From: Rhinopomastus cyanomelas
Lineage: Eukaryota > Chordata > Aves > Bucerotiformes > Rhinopomastidae
DNA: 64,000 bases
Direction: 5' to 3'
Assembly (NCBI GenBank): GCA_013400115.1
Contig: VXBP01003681.1
Span: forward strand, 186,001-250,000
The position numbers and the translations under genes are program-made. The notes beneath the pieces were generated by a model that was given only the letters and a program-made list of their open reading frames with translations, searched no databases and had not been told where the DNA came from. Shown one piece after another: positions 13,201 through 26,400 of this stretch (positions within the stretch are counted from its first letter, which is position 1; each line of letters starts with the position of its first letter).

Positions 13201-16200
13201 CAGAACCAGAGGGAATGGTTTCAAGTTTCAGCATGGTAGGTTTAGATTCTTCATGGAAAGAGTGGTTGGGGGCTGGAAAGGGCTGCCCAGGGTGGTGTGG
13301 TGGTTGAGTCACAATCCCTGGATGAGTTTAAAAAGATACTTTAATGTGTCTCTTAAATTTCCCCCCAAGATACCACATTTTGGGGGATGTGGTTTACGGG
13401 TGAGCATGTAGAGTAGGATTGATGGTTGGACTCGATGATCCCAAGGGTCTTTTTCAACCTGAATGATTCTGCGATTCTTGAGCATATTCATGGATGTACA
13501 GTCATTTAGACTTTAAAGAACAAATTGGAAAAAGTGGTTAGACTTTGTTGACTGAACAATCACTGAGCTGCACCTTCAATTGTATAACTTGCTTCTGCCA
13601 GACTACCTGACAGGCTAAATGAAAGCAACAGTCATCCTTTTCAGGAACTTGCAGATGATGTGGGTGGACTTAATTCTCTGTGCTTTTTGTGTGCTTGCTG
13701 ATGGCAGTATTTGCGTAGCTTAGTGATTTAGTGTTTTTCTTTCAAAGAGATTCTGCTGTTAGTATTCTAAGTCTTTATCTGTGCAGCTCATCTCAATCTC
13801 TGTTTTCTGTTTTCTTATGGATTTCTCCATGCTGCACTCTCATTTTGTCCTGGCACATTTGACAAACAAATTTGGTTACTAGTTAACTGTTGTATTCCAA
13901 GATGTGTTTCTCCTGGTGGCAGTCTTTTCTTCTGTAGGCATCATCTGCAACTATTGCCACTTCCAGAAACTGACAGCAGAAAGTGCCTGGACTGATTAAT
14001 AATTGCTATTAACATTGGTTATGCTGAATTGCCTTGTACCAATCATGGATCAAGCTTCTGTTACTTGTTTTCATACATAGATAGAATTCAAACCTTGATG
14101 TCTTACTCAGATATGTAACCATATGTAGGAAGCACTAGACAGGAAGATATTGAAGTAGTGTCTAGTGGAATTGAGTAGATCCAGCGGACTGTGTCCAAAT
14201 AGGTCATATCATGGTGTTCTTGTCTCTGTATCGTATGCTCTAGTTCATGAAAAGAGAGAACTTTTTCTATATCGTAATCCATTTTAAAAGTGGTCCTGTT
14301 TTTGTATTTGCCATTCTTCATGGTTTTCTGTTGGGTTCTGAAGGTGTTTTACTTAGAGCTTTAATTACTTTGTGTCAGTCATTGCTTTATTATTTGTATT
14401 CTCAGATACTCTTATATCATTTTAACTGTCATGTAAATTAGGCTTCCTGACTGCCTTAGTCATGAGATTTCCCCAGGCAGATGTGAAATCCATGCCCCAG
14501 AGCATGGGCACTGGAATTGTCAAAGTTAAGGTGGATGGCTAAGGCAGAAATAGCTAACGTTTTTGGGTTTTCCTTGGTCCTGTTCTTGGAAACAGCTTGT
14601 TTTGGCTAAAATGCCCAAACTTACCCCAAAATAGACATTCAAAATGACTTGACAAATTGCCGTATTGTTTCAGGTATTATTGCTTTTACTGTTTAGGTTT
14701 GTAGCTGTTTTGTTAAATATGGTTTAAGTGTCATCCTGAGAGTTAGTAATTTAAATACATGTCAGAAGCAGTTTTAGAATCGTTAGTCATCAGTGAAAGA
14801 AAACCAACTTTTGATTACTTTTTCCCTAGGCTTAAATGAAATAAGCTACATGCAGTCACGTCTCTCAAATACACCTAAGAGAAGGTAAGTTTGACCACAT
14901 TTGTTTCAGTTCAGTTAAAATTGAACATGAGTCCTTTAGCTGGGTAAGATCCAGGAATATAGTAGTATTTTGCACAGAGGTGCAATTAATTTTTATATTT
15001 TTCTGTTGCTAAATACTTAAATATTTTTTTTAGGTGGCAAGTGTACCCACTTCACTCGTATGTGACATTAGAGGAACAAAGTAATGTATTTTTGACTGCG
15101 GTTCCTGGCTACAGAAAAGTAAATATTGTTGAATGATTACTTTAAATGGGTGAAACCTCTTGTGAAAGTAAGGATAGCAAACGATAATGCGTATTTGTTA
15201 ATACCAGCTGTGTCAAAGCATCACACGAGGGCAAAACAGTTGTTTTGATGATTTTCAAGATTTAACGTTCTTGCATTTCTTGCCAAGCTGTTGCTTTAAC
15301 TGGTGTTTAGACCACAAGAGAAGTACAGTGAGAGGAAATGGTCTTTAAGTTAATCTGTGACACTGTTACCCTTAGGAGTAGTTTGTACGTTTAGTCACAC
15401 ACCTGCATGAGAGCAGGTTGCTGCCGGTAGCACTGCTTAACAAAGTGGTTCCTCTGTACAGGAGTCTTTTGCCAGATTTGTGCCCTATGTTCTGTGTTGC
15501 CATTACATTTATATGTCTTCATAGCAAATTGTAAGAGAACCTTAATGTGAGTAGTTTTTTCTTTATTGATTTATTGCTTATTTTTTTGCTTCCAAACTCA
15601 GGTAATTTTATCTACAAATATAGCTGAGAGCGCTATAACAGTTCCTGATGTTAAGTACAGTAAGTCATTTAAATCTTTTCATTGTGTATTTTTTTAATAT
15701 ATAAAAATATGGGTGTATAGTTGTGATATTTTCTTTACTTGTGCTAGTCTAACAATTCACAACTTTACTGTGTGGAAATGATTGCCTTTTAATGTTTATC
15801 ACCTGAAGTAACTGTTTATTACATTTGTTAAAATCTAATTGCAGTTCTACTAGTATTAAGCATATCCTAAGTCTAGTTGTTAGTAAATCTGGTGTTATTT
15901 TGATTGGTTTTCAAATAATTTAATCTTTGCTTTTCTGATGAGGATAAATGGTTTCCTAATAATACTAGATTTTTTTTTCTTAATTACAGTTATAGATTTC
16001 TGCTTAGTTAAAACTCTGGTTTGTGATGAGGAAACTAATTACCAAAGTTTGAGACTTTGCTGGGCATCCAAAATGAACTGTAATCAAAGAAAAGGTAAAG
16101 TGACCTTTGGTAATGGAAAGAAATTTTAGAACCTTAATGGAGAATTGTACATTACTTGTCATTTTATTGACGGCAAAAAGCATGTAATACCTTTTCCGTG

Positions 16201-17420
16201 AGTAGTTTATGCAAAATTATAATATCCCACCATGTTAAAACGTGTGTTCTTGGTTAGGAGAATAGATTCTGGGTATGACCTTGTCTTTCATTTTCTTTCC
16301 AAAATAACATCTGTTGTGACTACAAAGGAGACAGAAGAAAAACCTCACCCAAGATAGTGAAAGAATCTGGTATTTAGGTATTCAGGGATTTAGTGTCTGT
16401 TTTTTTGGGGGGTGTGGGTTGTTTGGGGTTTTTTTAGGGTTTTTTTTGTTGTTGTTGCTGTAGGGTAGGGTATGATTGGACTTGGTGGTGTAGGAGGTCC
16501 TTTGAAACCATGATTATTCTATCATTTTGTGAAGCTTAGAGTGACATTTGCTATCCTCCAGTCCCCAGGCACCTATCCTGATCCTCATGAGTTAGAAAAG
16601 ATGATGGAGAGTGGCTTAGCAATGACTTCTGCCGTCTCCCTTAGCACACGCACAGGTGCATCCCATCTGGGTCCATGGATTTTTGTGCATCCAGTTTGCT
16701 CCATTTATCACTAACCCAGTCCTCATCAACCAAGGCAGGCTCATCTCTTGCTTCAACTTCTGTGGACTCTCAACAGTCTGGGGCTTGATATCAAGAAAGC
16801 CCCCACAAGTATAGACAGAGGCAAAGAAGGTATTCAGTATTTCTACTTTCTCTGTATCCTCTGTCTCCAGGGCCCCCACCTCATTCAGCAGGAAGCCTAC
16901 GTTGCCTCTAGTTTTTGTTTTACCTGCAGTGTATTTGAAGAAGCCCTTTTTGTTGCCCATGACCTCTCTTGTAAAGTTTAATTCCAAGGAGGCTTTGGCT
17001 TTCCTAGTTGCATCCCTACATTCTCTCACCAGAGCCTTATAATCACCCCAAGTGGCCATCCCCTCCTTCCGTGACCTATAGGCTTTCTTCTTGAGTTTGC
17101 CCACTAGCTCCCTGTTTAACCACTCAGGTCTTCTGGGTACCTTCCTTGAGTTATACCTTGTTGGGATACTAATTTCTTGTGCTGCAAGAAAGTGGTCTTT
17201 GAATGTTAAGCAGCTACCCTGAGCTCCTTTACCTGCCAGTACCCTGTCCCGTGGGATTTCCCCTAGCAATTGCTTGAAAAGTCCAAATGTGGCCCTCCTG
17301 AAGTCCAGGGTTGTGGTTCTGCTAGCTATTGTGTTCCTACTACACAAGACCCTGAACTCCACCATCTCATGGTCACTGCACCCAAGGCCGTTCTCAACCT
17401 TCACTGCTTCAACCACACCT

Positions 17421-17477
<57 letters not shown>

Positions 17478-20400
17478 AGTAAACTACATTTCATTTCAGG
17501 TCTTTTAGAAAGACAGTACTTTTAAATATCAAATACTTACAGTTTCCACTGAAAAGAATGCGAAATAAGTTTATAAGAGTGACACCTTTAGAAAAATACC
17601 ATAATTTAAAAATATTATCATAATTTGCTTAACTTGTGGTATGTTGATCTTGGCTGGATGCCAAATGATTACCAACCATCTCTATCACTCCCCCCTCCTT
17701 CCCTCCTTAATGAAGTTAAGACAAAAGGCTTGGTTGAAATAAGGATAGGGAGATCACTCAGAAATTACCATCACAGGCAAAATGAACTCGACTTGGGGAA
17801 ATTAATTTATTGCCAATCAAATCAAATGAAAACACTCAATCTTAAACATTTTTCCACCCACCCCTCTGTTCTTTCCAAGCTTGACTTCACTACTGATTTC
17901 TCTACTATCTCTCTCCAAGCAGCACAGGGGGATAGGGAATAGGGATTATGGTCAGTTAATCGCACATTGTTTCTGCTGTTTCTCCACCTTCACAGGCTTC
18001 CTCTGCTCCACTGTGATGCCCCTTCTATGGGTGTCAGTCTTCCTCAAACTTCTCCAGTGTGGATTCTTTTCAGGAGCTGCAGTTGCCGTGTAGCCACTCC
18101 CTGCAACCAAAATATTTCCATTTGGTTCTGGGTCAGTTGAGGTTATGACAACTGGGAAATACAGTCAGAAGAAACATTTTGTTTAGCAACTTGAACTTGT
18201 GATGTTACTTAAATTTTGGCCTAACTCTCCAGCAAAGAATCCTGCTGAATGAAGTTGAAAGTGCATTTGAACTTGAGAAGATAGTTTTTCTGAATCTATT
18301 TCAGTCTTCTATGAGTCTATGATTATTTACAGAATCATTAGGGATTGGAAGGGACCTTGAAAGATCATTCAGTCCAATCCCCCTGCCACAGCAGGATCAC
18401 CTAGACCAAATCACACAGGAACACATCCAGGCGGGTCTTAAACGTCTCCAGTGAAGGACACTCCACAACTTCCCTGGGCAGCCTGTTCCAGTGCTCCATC
18501 ACCCTCACTGTGAAGTAGTTCCTTCTAATATTTATATGTAACCTCCTGTGTTCCAGCTTACACCTACTGCCCCTCATCCTACCACAAGATGACACTGAGA
18601 AGAGCCTGGCTCCATTCTCCTGACACTCACCCTTCAAATATTTATAGACATTAATGAGGTCACCCCTCAGTCTCCTCTTTTCCAAGCTAGAGAGACTCAG
18701 CTCCCTCAGCCTCACCTCATAATACACAGTAAAGATGTTATGCTGTTAATCATGATGTCTTAGAAGTTGTTGATTTGATTTTTGCTAGCTATTGAGTCAA
18801 GTAGGAAATCAAGGTATGCTCAAGAAATACCAGTGCAAAGCACTTTTTTTCCTGCATATAGAATCTTTAGTTTGCGAGGTGCAAAAACTTGCTTTGACAT
18901 ACTTACCGTTGTTAAATTCAGATTTGGTAGGATTTTTGAGGAAGTGCATTGTAGTGAAGGATTTTTATGCCTTTTCAACTGAGAAAGATGGATGTGGATT
19001 TAAGGGCAGTAATGTGATAGAAGTATTTGTGTGAAATACTTAAGTAAATATTTTTTGTTAGTTACTGCTGCTATTAAAGCAAACTTGTTTCAATTTACAG
19101 TTCAATCCTTATTTAGGAATGGATAGAGAAAATGTCTACACTATGCCTATGTGCTGTAAGAGAGCAAAATAGTGGTCAGCCTGCAGCATTAGCTGTCAGT
19201 TCCTGCTCAGCTACCCAGAAGTTGCGTAGATGGATGGGTTTTGAACAGCCTGAAACTTGGGCGTTTTGCTAATTAGTGGTTTGTTCTTTTATGTGAAGGT
19301 CGTGCTGGACGTGTTTCTGAAGGATATTGTTATAGGCTTGTGTACAAGTACTTCTGGACAAAATTTATTCCAGAGAAGTCTGTACCTGAGATACTGGTAA
19401 GACTCTTGGGAAACATTTAAGAGTTTTTTGGTTTTAATTTACGTGGTCATAGCATTTTAGTGCTTGGTTTAAATGCATATGGTCAAAGAAGTTTTCCTTT
19501 ACTTTTCCTAGAGGCAGTGTACAACTTGAATGGTTACTAAGAACTGTAGCACTGAATAGAATTCATATTGATAAGTAATTGAGAAAGACCATTCCACATA
19601 ATTTTCTTCATGGGAGGAGATGGAATAGAAATAAGCAATGTGTTTAGAAGAAAAACAGCTACGTAAAGCTCATCTCAGGTTTTAGGAAACTGTGAATTGT
19701 CATGTATATGAAAAATGAAGTATTTAGTCACGCTTGCCAAATTGGGAAAAGTCACAATAATCTTCTTTTCAGCGTTGTCCACTAGGAAATACAGTCTTGA
19801 AAGTTAAAATGCTTGATATGGGGGAACCAAAAGACTTGCTGGCAGCAGCTCTTTCTCCACCAAGCATAGGTGATATCGAATGTACCATACTTCAGCTGAA
19901 AGAGGTAGGCATTATTTTAATGTTGTTAAAGTCAAGGTAATAGGAATGGACTGTACAGGTTTTTTTTAAGCAGTACCATTAATTGGAACCTGAAGTAGAA
20001 ACTGTGTTTAGGGAATTTTTTTTCTCGTATTTGGCTGTTGTTTGATTACTGTCCTCTTCAGCATAATTTCTGCATTGCTTCATCAAAACATGATCACCAT
20101 GTCATTGATTAATCATACTATTTGTGATATATATTGTGATCTTAAACTGTATTCAACTTCTTCCTTGCCAAAGTGACTGGTAAGAAATTATTCTTACGTC
20201 ATTTGTCATTTGATTTTCTGTCCAGTGTATGTAGTAGAAGCTTTGGTTTCAAAACACCAGGCTTTTGATGTTCATTTAAGAATTTCAGTTTAACTACAGT
20301 TTTAATACTAATTAATGTTGCTGTAAGGTAGTGTTTTGCTTCTTGTTTTCTTTAAAACTGGTCTTGTGTGTACTTTGCCAACTTTTACAAAGGAATACAT

Positions 20401-23400
20401 TTTTTATTTCTTTTTTTTTTTTTTAGCTGGGAGCACTTACAGCTTGTGTGCAAGAAAATCCACACGATGGTGAGCTGACTTTCTTGGGAAGGGTATTAGC
20501 ACGGTTGCCAGTGGATCTCCATCTTGGAAAATTGATAGTCCTTGGGCATGTCTTTGGGTGCTTAGAAGAATCCCTTATTATAGGTAAATGAAAGCAAAAC
20601 GTGTGAGAATACGTCTTGAAAAGCAAGTGATTTGCTGGTTTTCATTTGGACTTGTTTTTGTTGTAGCTGCAGCACTCTCTTTGCGGAATATTTTTGTAAA
20701 GCCTTTGAAACAGAGTGTCGATGCATACAGGTATTACATGTTCATTTTTACATAGAGATACAGTACCTATAGATAATTTTGCATTTCCTGACCATTTTTG
20801 GCAACAGGACTATGTTGACAACTAAATATACTTTTCCATGTCACATATGAAAATGCCAAACGGTGCAAAAAGAAGCTTTTCCATGGTAGCTGAGATACTG
20901 AAATCTCTTTCTGCATGAACAAATTAGTATCATAGAGCTGATTCATCAGTTAATAGTATAGTGTTCTGTATAATACATCGATTATTTTAAAAAATGTTGA
21001 TAATTCTTTTTGACTGAATTTCCAGGAACAAACTGTTTTTTGCTGGGAATAGTAAGAGTGACTGTATTGCAATTGTGAATGCATTTAAGGTAAGTCTTTT
21101 TTCCAGCTTACTTTCCAGTGAAATCTGATTGACAGTGCAGCTTTTGTGCTTCGAAGGTGTTAAAAGTTTGCCCCTAGCTTAGTGATACTTTTTTAATGCT
21201 GTCTTCTCCTGCATAACACTAATAAGTTCCAGTTGCCTCTGTTGTAATAAAAATAAAATGCCAGAGATGCTGTGATATTGGTAGCTCTCTTTTAAACATG
21301 GACAGTTTGAACTTTGGTTTTGTAATGCCTGGTTTTAGACTGGATTATATCCACAGGTCCCTTACAACCCCTACTCTTGTCAAAATGTGAGATTCCTGCA
21401 CACTGTGGTCGCGTAGTACCATGGACAGATCCTAGCCCTCACAGGCGAAGCTGGGCCAGCACAGAAAAGGCTTCTGCTGGAGGAATGTAGTATTCAGAAT
21501 CCAGCCTTTTACCTTATGGATAGCCTGATGTATTCTGGACCTTTTGGAGAGTCCAAAATCGTCAGTTGCTGGTTTAATTTGTATACATTCTGTGTATTAT
21601 GGCTGCCTTTAATGTTGAAAGATGAATCTGTGTTCCTGGTGTCAGAATTTCAGGAAGCTTATATACGTGGGAACAAGCTACAGATGCTTGCTGATCGTGA
21701 GGCTCAAGAATCGTCTTTTCTAAACTCTCCTTACTCTCTTATATAGAAAATTAACCTCATGTCATGTTAATTTTAAGGTGAGAGTAGCGTTCAATGGAAC
21801 AGAATCTGGTTGGAGGTCTGTATCTAATGGGGTGCCCCAGGGGTTGGTACTGGGACCAGTGCTGTTCAAACTATTCACTGATGACTTGGATGAGGGATTA
21901 GGGTGCACTGTCAGCAAGTTTGCTGATGACACAAAGCTGGGTGGTGTTGCTGACACCCCAGCAGACTGTGCTGCCATTCAGTGAGACCTGGACAGACTGA
22001 AGAACTGGGCACAGAGAAACTTAATGAAGTACAACAAGGGGAAGTGTAGAGTCTTGCATTGCCCAGGTACCAGTATAGGTTGGGAATGAGGTGTTGGAGA
22101 GCAGTGCAGGAGAAAGGGACTTGGGGTTCCTAGTGGACAGCAGGATGAGCATGAGCCAGCAGTGTGCTCTTGTGGCCAAGAGGGCCAACAGCATCCTGGG
22201 GTGGATCAGAAGGGGTTTTTTTAGCAGATCAAGAGAGGTTCTTCTCCCCCTCTACTCTGCACTGTTGAGACCACATCTGGAGTATTGTTCTGGGCCCCTG
22301 AGTTCAAAAAGGACACGCAGCTGCTGGAGAGGGTCCAGCGTATAGCAACTAGGATGATGAAGGAAGTGGAGCACATCCCTTATGAGGAGAGGCTGAGGTA
22401 GCTGCTTTTCTTTAGCTTGGAGGAGGCAGTGCAGTGACGTCATTAATGTCTATAAATATTTGAAGGGTGAGTGTCAGGAGGATGGAGCCAGGCTCTTCTC
22501 AGTGTCATCCAGTGGTAGGTCAAGGGGCAATAAGTGTAAGCTGGAACATAGGAAGTTTCACTTCAATATTAGAAGGAAGTTCTTTACAGTGAGGGTGATG
22601 GAGCACTGGGACAGGCTGCCCAGGGTGTTTGTGGAGTCTCCTTCACTGGAGATGTTTAAAACCCACCTGGGTGTGTTCCTGTGTGGCTTTGTCTAGGTGA
22701 TCCTGCTACGTCAGGGGGATTGGACTGGATGATCTTTTGAGGTCCCTTCCAATCCCTAATAATTTTATGATTTCTTTAAACCAGTATGTGGAGTATCAGA
22801 AAAGAACATCAAGAAGGCCTCACTTTCAAACTCCCTTACTCAGTTTAGATTTCTTCCAGGATAGACTGAAGTTACGTGTCTGGTTTTTTTTTTCCCGAAT
22901 TTAAGCTCTTGCTTATAAAAAGGTTTGAGTAAATTAGAGAGTGACAAAACCTTTGGTAGTTAAGATAATTCAGAGAAATAAAGAGTAATCAGCCTGGTCT
23001 GTGTGGTTTTGTTTTCTTTTTTTTTAAAAAAAGTTTTTAAAATAAAAATTATCATCAAACAGATGAGTTTTGGTTTTTTGGACATATTGTAAGACTTACG
23101 TGTGGAAGTGGTAGGTGTTGACAGCATTATTGTTGATCGAGGTGAGGAAATGTGGTCTAGCTACTCAACTATGCGAACAGTTACCACAGTAAACTGGAAA
23201 ATTGTATTATGAAGTGATTTGCTGTGAAACCAGAAGAAATGGATTTTTCTGGCATTTGTCATAGATTTGCAGTCCAATGGTGAGATAGTATGAATGTTTT
23301 CTGGGTGTGTTAACTTCTCTTCAACAATGCTTTCTGGCAGACGTTTATGTCAGAACTGTATCTCAACCAGTCAGTTCATTTACTTTTAACCTAAATAAAG

Positions 23401-26400
23401 GTTCTGAAAGTAGTTTGCTTTATTACAGCATCAAATCAAAGAATTTGAATTGTGCTTATTTATGAATGTTTGTATGTGCTTTAATAATCCATCTCCCAGA
23501 AAACTAAGGGATAGCTGATTGTATGTTCCTGTATTATGAAGCGGCTGTCGTTCCTCAGTGAAGAAGTGAGGGCTTATTCCTTTAAAGCTTTGGAAGATAA
23601 CATACATAGTTTGGTTAGTCTGGTTGTTAAAAGTGCCAAGGTCTGGTATCTCCATTGCATACTATAATCTTGAAGCTCACTTAAAGGCAGAACTGTTATC
23701 TTACAAAAATCCTTGTTCTTCAGCACGTCATTGAACAACGTTTATAATCTTGATACACTTTCAGTCCTTCAGTAATGTGTTCTTAGAATTATGCTCTGCG
23801 GCCACACTGCTTTGTGCATATGAGCAAAAGAAGGCTGAATTCTTGCCCACCCTGTTCCTAAGAGAAGTATTTATATCTGCTTGGGAACCAATCAAGAATG
23901 CATTATGTTAGACTAAAATCAGTAAGGCTGAAAAGGACCTCAGGAGGTCTGTGTTCCAGTCAGCTTTTGAGGTTACAGTGAAGGTTACTTGGAGTTTTAT
24001 AGACAAAATTCTCAATAAACTAATTGAAGTTGGCTCTGCTGTGTGGGATGCTGGAAAAATTGATCTGGATAAGTCTGACCTAAATTGATGTGACTCAGAT
24101 TTCCTTATTCTCTTTTGTGCTTAAATATTTGTGGCCTGTGAATAGCCCAAGGACATCTATGTTGTTTTTTTTAAAATTGGTGTTAAATTATCTTCAGTAT
24201 AGGGATGGAAAACCATTCATAGTTTAAATATTGTACTAGTATTTTCAATAATTATTGCTAAAGCACTATAGTTTATGCATGAATACCACACCACTTCTTT
24301 CTTTAGGCATGGCAGGCCTGCAAACAAAAAGGAGAACTCGGACATCCCAAGGTTAGTTGAACCTTTTGAAATCTTTTTTTTAGTCAAGGTTGGTGACTTA
24401 AGTGCTGGAGTATTTTATGTTCTTAACAAGAAATTTTTGCTAGTGATCTGTATAATGGGTAGCATTTTTCATAAGTAAATAGAAGCATAGACGTTGAGAA
24501 AACATGAGTCTTTGAATCCAGGGCTGAGTATAGGAGTATATAAGACAGTACCTTAGGCAGTCTGTTTCACAGATGGGTAAACAGTGGCCAGAGTTTGAAA
24601 TCCAAGCTGAAAAGGGAAACCGAGCTTTAGTTGAAAGAAATAATGTAATATGTACAAGTGTCTCTTTTACTTTTTTAAACAAATGCACAAATATGACCTC
24701 CCGAACTGTGGAAGATGAACGGTATTTATGCACATCGGTCACAGAGAACAGTAGTATGCACACAAGAATTGCCTTCAGTCTTTCTGAATACTTTTATTTC
24801 TTTGCTTCTTACAGGGTAGAATATGCTTTATGAACACCAGTGCATAACATCCTCTTGCTTATAAAGAGTAGCAAAGATCTGAATCTGTCTGAAGGGTTCA
24901 TCTTAAAGTAGATTGTGTAGTAGCAATGCTGAGAACACAGAGTTGGACATGCAAGTTTATGAAGAAAGTGTAGATGACTCACAGTTGCACTGGTGATAAA
25001 CACAGTATAGTTTTAGTTAACTATATAATTGGCTTGTGTTTTCATAGTGTTACAGCACTCGATATAGATGCAAAGAAAGCATTTCTTCCATCACATGTAA
25101 CTGTTTTTGTGTTTATTAAAGGAGTTTAGTAGTACTGGAATTTTGTTTACATTTTTCATTTTCTTTCTCAGGAACAACTTGAGTGGGGTCAGTCAAATTT
25201 TGTCCATATAAAGAAGATCAGAGAGGTAAGATAAAATAAGCAGCAACACTTAACTGCGTAAGGTCACAGTGAGCAAACATTTGGGGAGCATTTCACCCTC
25301 TGCTCTTCTTTTCTCTCAGGTGTTTGCAAAAGCTCTATTTATTTACAATTTCAGAGAAAGCGGAATCGTTGTCATCTTAACAAAGCCAAATGTGCATTGT
25401 TATGAAGAATGGACTCCAGATAATCATTCATATATTAATGAGGCTAAGTAGCCATGCCTGGGAGGGATGGATTTTCCCCCCAGGAAATCTTGTGACATTA
25501 ACTGTCACCACTGACACTGTGGAGAGATGGCGCTTGGAGCCTGCAGGAGTAGCACATCCAGCATATTGCCCTGTAAACTTTCTAATTTTGTTCTGTATCA
25601 CTTGTGCATAAAATGTGACTACAAAATACTACTTTTATAAAGAGATATCGTGAAAACTGCTTGAGTCACAGTACTGAAATTGTTCTTAAAAGTAGAGGTG
25701 CTAAGCCATATGGCAATACCTTAGGTGAAATGCATACAGTCACCAAAAAATTAACTGTTTAGACCAGGGGTTCTCAAATCCCGGCCTGCAGGCCGGATAC
25801 GGCCCCCCAGGGTCTCCAGTGCAGCCCGCTCGTATTTAAAGAAACCCCCCCACCCCCCCCCTCCCCCCGTTGGGGGTTGGGAGGGGGGAAAACTGAGCAG
25901 CCGCAGATGACTTCCTGCCGACTTCACGGCTGGGCTGAGGAGGGGGGCAACAGCATCAGCGAGGTGGGTGGCTCCCCCGTCTCTCCCTCCCTCCCTCCAG
26001 TTCCCAGGCAGGACAAGCCAGGCAGCACAAACCAGTCAGCACCAGTGGGACTAACTGATGAACGCTTGCATCACTTGCTACGACTAGCAGTGACAAATAT
26101 GGAACCTAACACTGACCATCTCATTAGCCAAAAGCAGGCCCATGGTCCACATTGAAATATTATTTGTTTTTGTTGGTTACAATGGTTCTTCATTTTAAAT
26201 ATTGCATTCTTTTTCCTGTTTTTTGTGCACTACTACAAGTGAAATATGTGCGGTGTGCATAGGAATTTGTTCATTTTTTTTCCAAACAATAGCCCAGCCT
26301 CTGACAGTGTCTGGGGGACAGTGAACCCGGCCCCCTGTTTAAAAAGTTTGAGGACCCCTGATTTAGACTTTTACTAACAGATTTAGTTTTAATTTGTGGG

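Noticed and set aside
16404..17420. Twin-priming inversion of one CR1
   Set aside because: The order of the opposite-strand pieces (3' tail left of the inverted interior) is the reverse of what twin priming gives.
16616..17494. 292-codon minus-strand open frame as a host gene
   Set aside because: It is CR1 ORF2 sequence extended by the in-frame (GA)n repeat.
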